NCBI GenBank assembly: GCA_001599295.1
Contig: BCGN01000001.1
Coordinates: 2,046,001 to 2,110,000 of the forward strand
Direction: 5' to 3'
Length of the DNA: 64,000 bases
DNA from: Sporopachydermia quercuum
Lineage: Eukaryota > Ascomycota > Sporopachydermiomycetes > Sporopachydermiales > Sporopachydermiaceae
Below are positions 61,992 to 64,000 of the stretch, piece by piece. The first letter of the stretch is position 1, and each line of letters begins with the position of its first letter. The notes below the pieces were generated by a model, which searched no databases, had not been told where the DNA came from, and saw nothing but the letters and a program-made list of their open reading frames with translations. The position numbers were made by a program, and so were the translations under genes.

Positions 61992-64000
61992 ATGACAGAG
62001 TTGTCTTCAGTTTATCCAGTGTCTAAAGATACACCAGAAGGAACTAAATCATGGATCCCTCTCAGGTGCTTTGCTCGTGGGAAAGTTCTTCGATCATGGA
62101 ACTGTCCTGAAAGTGCGAAGCAGAAACTAAATGACAGAAATTCGAACCATACAGCATTCAAATTAAATCCATTTATTGATATTACTCTTGGTGATGAAGC
62201 CTACGTATTTGAAATCCATAAATCGGGAAAATGGGGAAGAGCTTACATATTCACATTACCTGATGAACTATCTTATTTACATGGAGCGATTTTGTCGGAG
62301 AAAAATGTTGCAATCAACTCAAAAATAAATTCCGAGCTTGAGAAAGCGAAACTGGATAAGCTCTATCGAACAATTGATCACTCAAATGTGAAGGTTGGGG
62401 TAATTCCATTAGGAAATCTTCATGTTTATGAACAAATTGAATTTGATGATAACACTTCAATGCCCAACAAAAAACACTCGAAAGAAAGTTTTATATCCCT
62501 AGAAACTCTTCAGCCAGCATTAAGTGTTACCAACGGGAAAACAAAGCCACCCCTACCTTATATTCACCAAAGGAAGTATGATTTGACATCATCTACACCT
62601 AGTGCAAATAAAAATATCCTTGATGATATTAGGCTTACTTTGCATAAATGGTATCGAAACTATTTTCTACGGTTCTATGTTGACAGCGACTATACTGTTT
62701 TCACGAAGCTTGCTAATATTATCGACGAATTGAATAGCCTGTACATCAAATTAGAGTATGATTTGCTAACTAAGGGTGAATTGGTAATTGCTTATAACAG
62801 GACAATTTATCTACTGAATGCTGGATCAAAACTGTTGAACTACAGTCATATTTCTTTCACATCAACTGCAGGATCAATTGCTGAACCAATTGTTGTTAGA
62901 AGGCCAGCTATTGCATCCAATAACACAAACTCAGGCGAAGACACTGATAATTCGTTATTTGGTCGGTTATGCGAACAAGGCGTTGATTATCCTGTTGAAA
63001 CAGCTAAACAACAAGTCCAAATGTCTTTGGCGCAAAATTACCCTACTATAGCCAATACAGAAGAAATAGAAGAAAAAGCCGGTGGAATGATGCCAAGTGA
63101 TGTTCTAGTTGATTTTAAAGCTGTTGCTGGTGATGAGTCTCTAACCAATGGTAAATTCACTGCTTATTTATATCTTCGCAATAAATCAAGAAGGATCTCC
63201 CAATCTTTTGCTATTCATATTAGCAAACGTGATGATTTTTCTTTATCTCAATTATCTGCTGCTTTGTTTAAAAATGTTCCTGCTTCTGAATATCTTAAAA
63301 GTAAGATTTACTTAGTAGCTGTATTAACAGAAGAAGTAACTATTGAGAAATCTACTACTATGAACACTAATGGCATTACTAGTACTAATGAAGCACCTGT
63401 TGGGCATACTGCTAATAACTCAAAATATGAATCAAACAATAGTAGGAAATTTAGAAGAGGAATTGCTGGGGGTGCTACCGATATTTCCAGAATCTTCCGC
63501 ATGCACGAAGGTGTTGAGAATGAGTTTATAATTCGTCTTTATTCTTCTTTCTTTACTCATAAAGATCCTAGTATTGATAATAAAGGATGGGGTCACTTGA
63601 TCGATAGAATTATTACTGGTAATAAAAAGGGAGTTGCTACAAATCCTCAAGCAAGTCAAATCGTTGTTACAGTGAAAGAATTTCGTGGTAGAATTAACAA
63701 TAATGTTAAGAGTTCCAATAATAGTGGTAGTGAATCTACTATTATTAGTACCAAAAAATCCATAGTTGGGAACAACTCAATTGCTGTTATCCCAAGTTTA
63801 TTTTATTCTCCAACTCTTGAATCGTCTTTAGCTCTTGATTCGGATACTTCTTATGTTCATATAGGAGAAGTGAATATTTTACCTTACGGTCAGACTCAGC
63901 TTAGAATCAATAAAAATGATTTAATAACGGTTCAGTTGGCTTTCTCAAATACTCATTTACAATTTCGAAAAGCAGCAAATGATGTTCTCATGAAAAAATG
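61992..64000 (+). CDS. DCK1: DOCK-family GEF, Dck1-like (N-terminal part, runs off window)
   Basis: The frame is open from ATG 61992 to the right edge (669 codons), so only the N-terminal third or so of a DOCK protein is present. Yeast Dck1 works with Lmo1 (ELMO) and the Rho5 GTPase in stress and mitophagy signalling. Residues 1-110 begin WIPLRCFARGKVLRSWNCPE and suit the SH3-like start of DOCK proteins. A helical bundle follows at about 210-300 (DIRLTLHKWYRNYFLRFYVD, LANIIDELNSLYIKLEYDLL). The DHR-1 (C2-like) region is at about 370 onward (MPSDVLVDFKAV, FTAYLYLRNKSRRISQSFAI, RRGIAGGATDISRIFRMHEG, SYVHIGEVNILP). The catalytic DHR-2 domain would lie beyond the window, so GEF activity is inferred from family. 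Confidence 0.75.
   Translation, partial: MTELSSVYPVSKDTPEGTKSWIPLRCFARGKVLRSWNCPESAKQKLNDRNSNHTAFKLNPFIDITLGDEAYVFEIHKSGKWGRAYIFTLPDELSYLHGAILSEKNVAINSKINSELEKAKLDKLYRTIDHSNVKVGVIPLGNLHVYEQIEFDDNTSMPNKKHSKESFISLETLQPALSVTNGKTKPPLPYIHQRKYDLTSSTPSANKNILDDIRLTLHKWYRNYFLRFYVDSDYTVFTKLANIIDELNSLYIKLEYDLLTKGELVIAYNRTIYLLNAGSKLLNYSHISFTSTAGSIAEPIVVRRPAIASNNTNSGEDTDNSLFGRLCEQGVDYPVETAKQQVQMSLAQNYPTIANTEEIEEKAGGMMPSDVLVDFKAVAGDESLTNGKFTAYLYLRNKSRRISQSFAIHISKRDDFSLSQLSAALFKNVPASEYLKSKIYLVAVLTEEVTIEKSTTMNTNGITSTNEAPVGHTANNSKYESNNSRKFRRGIAGGATDISRIFRMHEGVENEFIIRLYSSFFTHKDPSIDNKGWGHLIDRIITGNKKGVATNPQASQIVVTVKEFRGRINNNVKSSNNSGSESTIISTKKSIVGNNSIAVIPSLFYSPTLESSLALDSDTSYVHIGEVNILPYGQTQLRINKNDLITVQLAFSNTHLQFRKAANDVLMKK

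Noticed and set aside
1-64000. tRNA and rRNA genes, transposons, LTR elements, CRISPR arrays or bacterial-type defence systems
   Set aside because: No B-box tRNA pattern, long terminal or inverted repeat pair, transposase or reverse transcriptase motif, or spaced repeat array was seen on either strand. The content is ordinary yeast nuclear genes.

Overview
The window is nuclear DNA from a budding yeast of subphylum Saccharomycotina. The genes are compact and AT-rich. Eight short spliceosomal introns are visible, with GTATGT/GTAAGT-type donors and CTAAC branch sites, four of them the full TACTAAC. The products are typical of fungi (Num1, Dck1, Rtc5, Leu5, Ura4). CTG falls at a conserved leucine of the dihydroorotase, so a CTG-to-serine code is unlikely. 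Rpn13 keeps a C-terminal DEUBAD-like half that S. cerevisiae lacks, and about half of the window is non-coding. Together these suggest a lineage outside Saccharomycetaceae and outside the CTG-Ser clade. I cannot name the species. Most ambiguous bases are isolated single Ns, and those in genes are enriched at third codon positions, as expected if heterozygous sites had been masked.

Layout: SDH2 (+), a split ATG10 (+), GOS1 with one intron (+), an aquaglyceroporin (-), a 5.9-kb stretch with no intact gene, a TCD1/2-type tRNA t6A dehydratase (+), a Leu5-type CoA carrier (-), a DUF1279 mitochondrial membrane protein (+), RTC5 with two introns (+), RIO1 (-), SEN1 (+), DPH2 (+), CNB1 with one intron (+), an unrecognised coiled-coil protein (+), URA4 with one intron (+), a BTB protein (+), a giant Num1-type cortical repeat protein (-), RPN13 with one intron (-), a CinA-C domain protein with one intron (+), and the first 669 codons of a Dck1-like DOCK protein (+), which runs off the right edge.

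The genes are independently transcribed housekeeping genes, not an operon. Several act in mitochondrial biology (SDH2, Leu5, TCD, the DUF1279 protein, cortical anchoring by Num1). Others serve translation and RNA quality control (DPH2, TCD, RIO1, SEN1), membrane traffic and autophagy (GOS1, ATG10), and signalling (CNB1, DCK1). I saw no transposon, LTR, CRISPR array, tRNA or rRNA. The most unusual object is the 3119-residue Num1-like protein, with about 50 copies of a 25-residue motif, duplicated multi-unit blocks and four Gly/Ala-rich segments.
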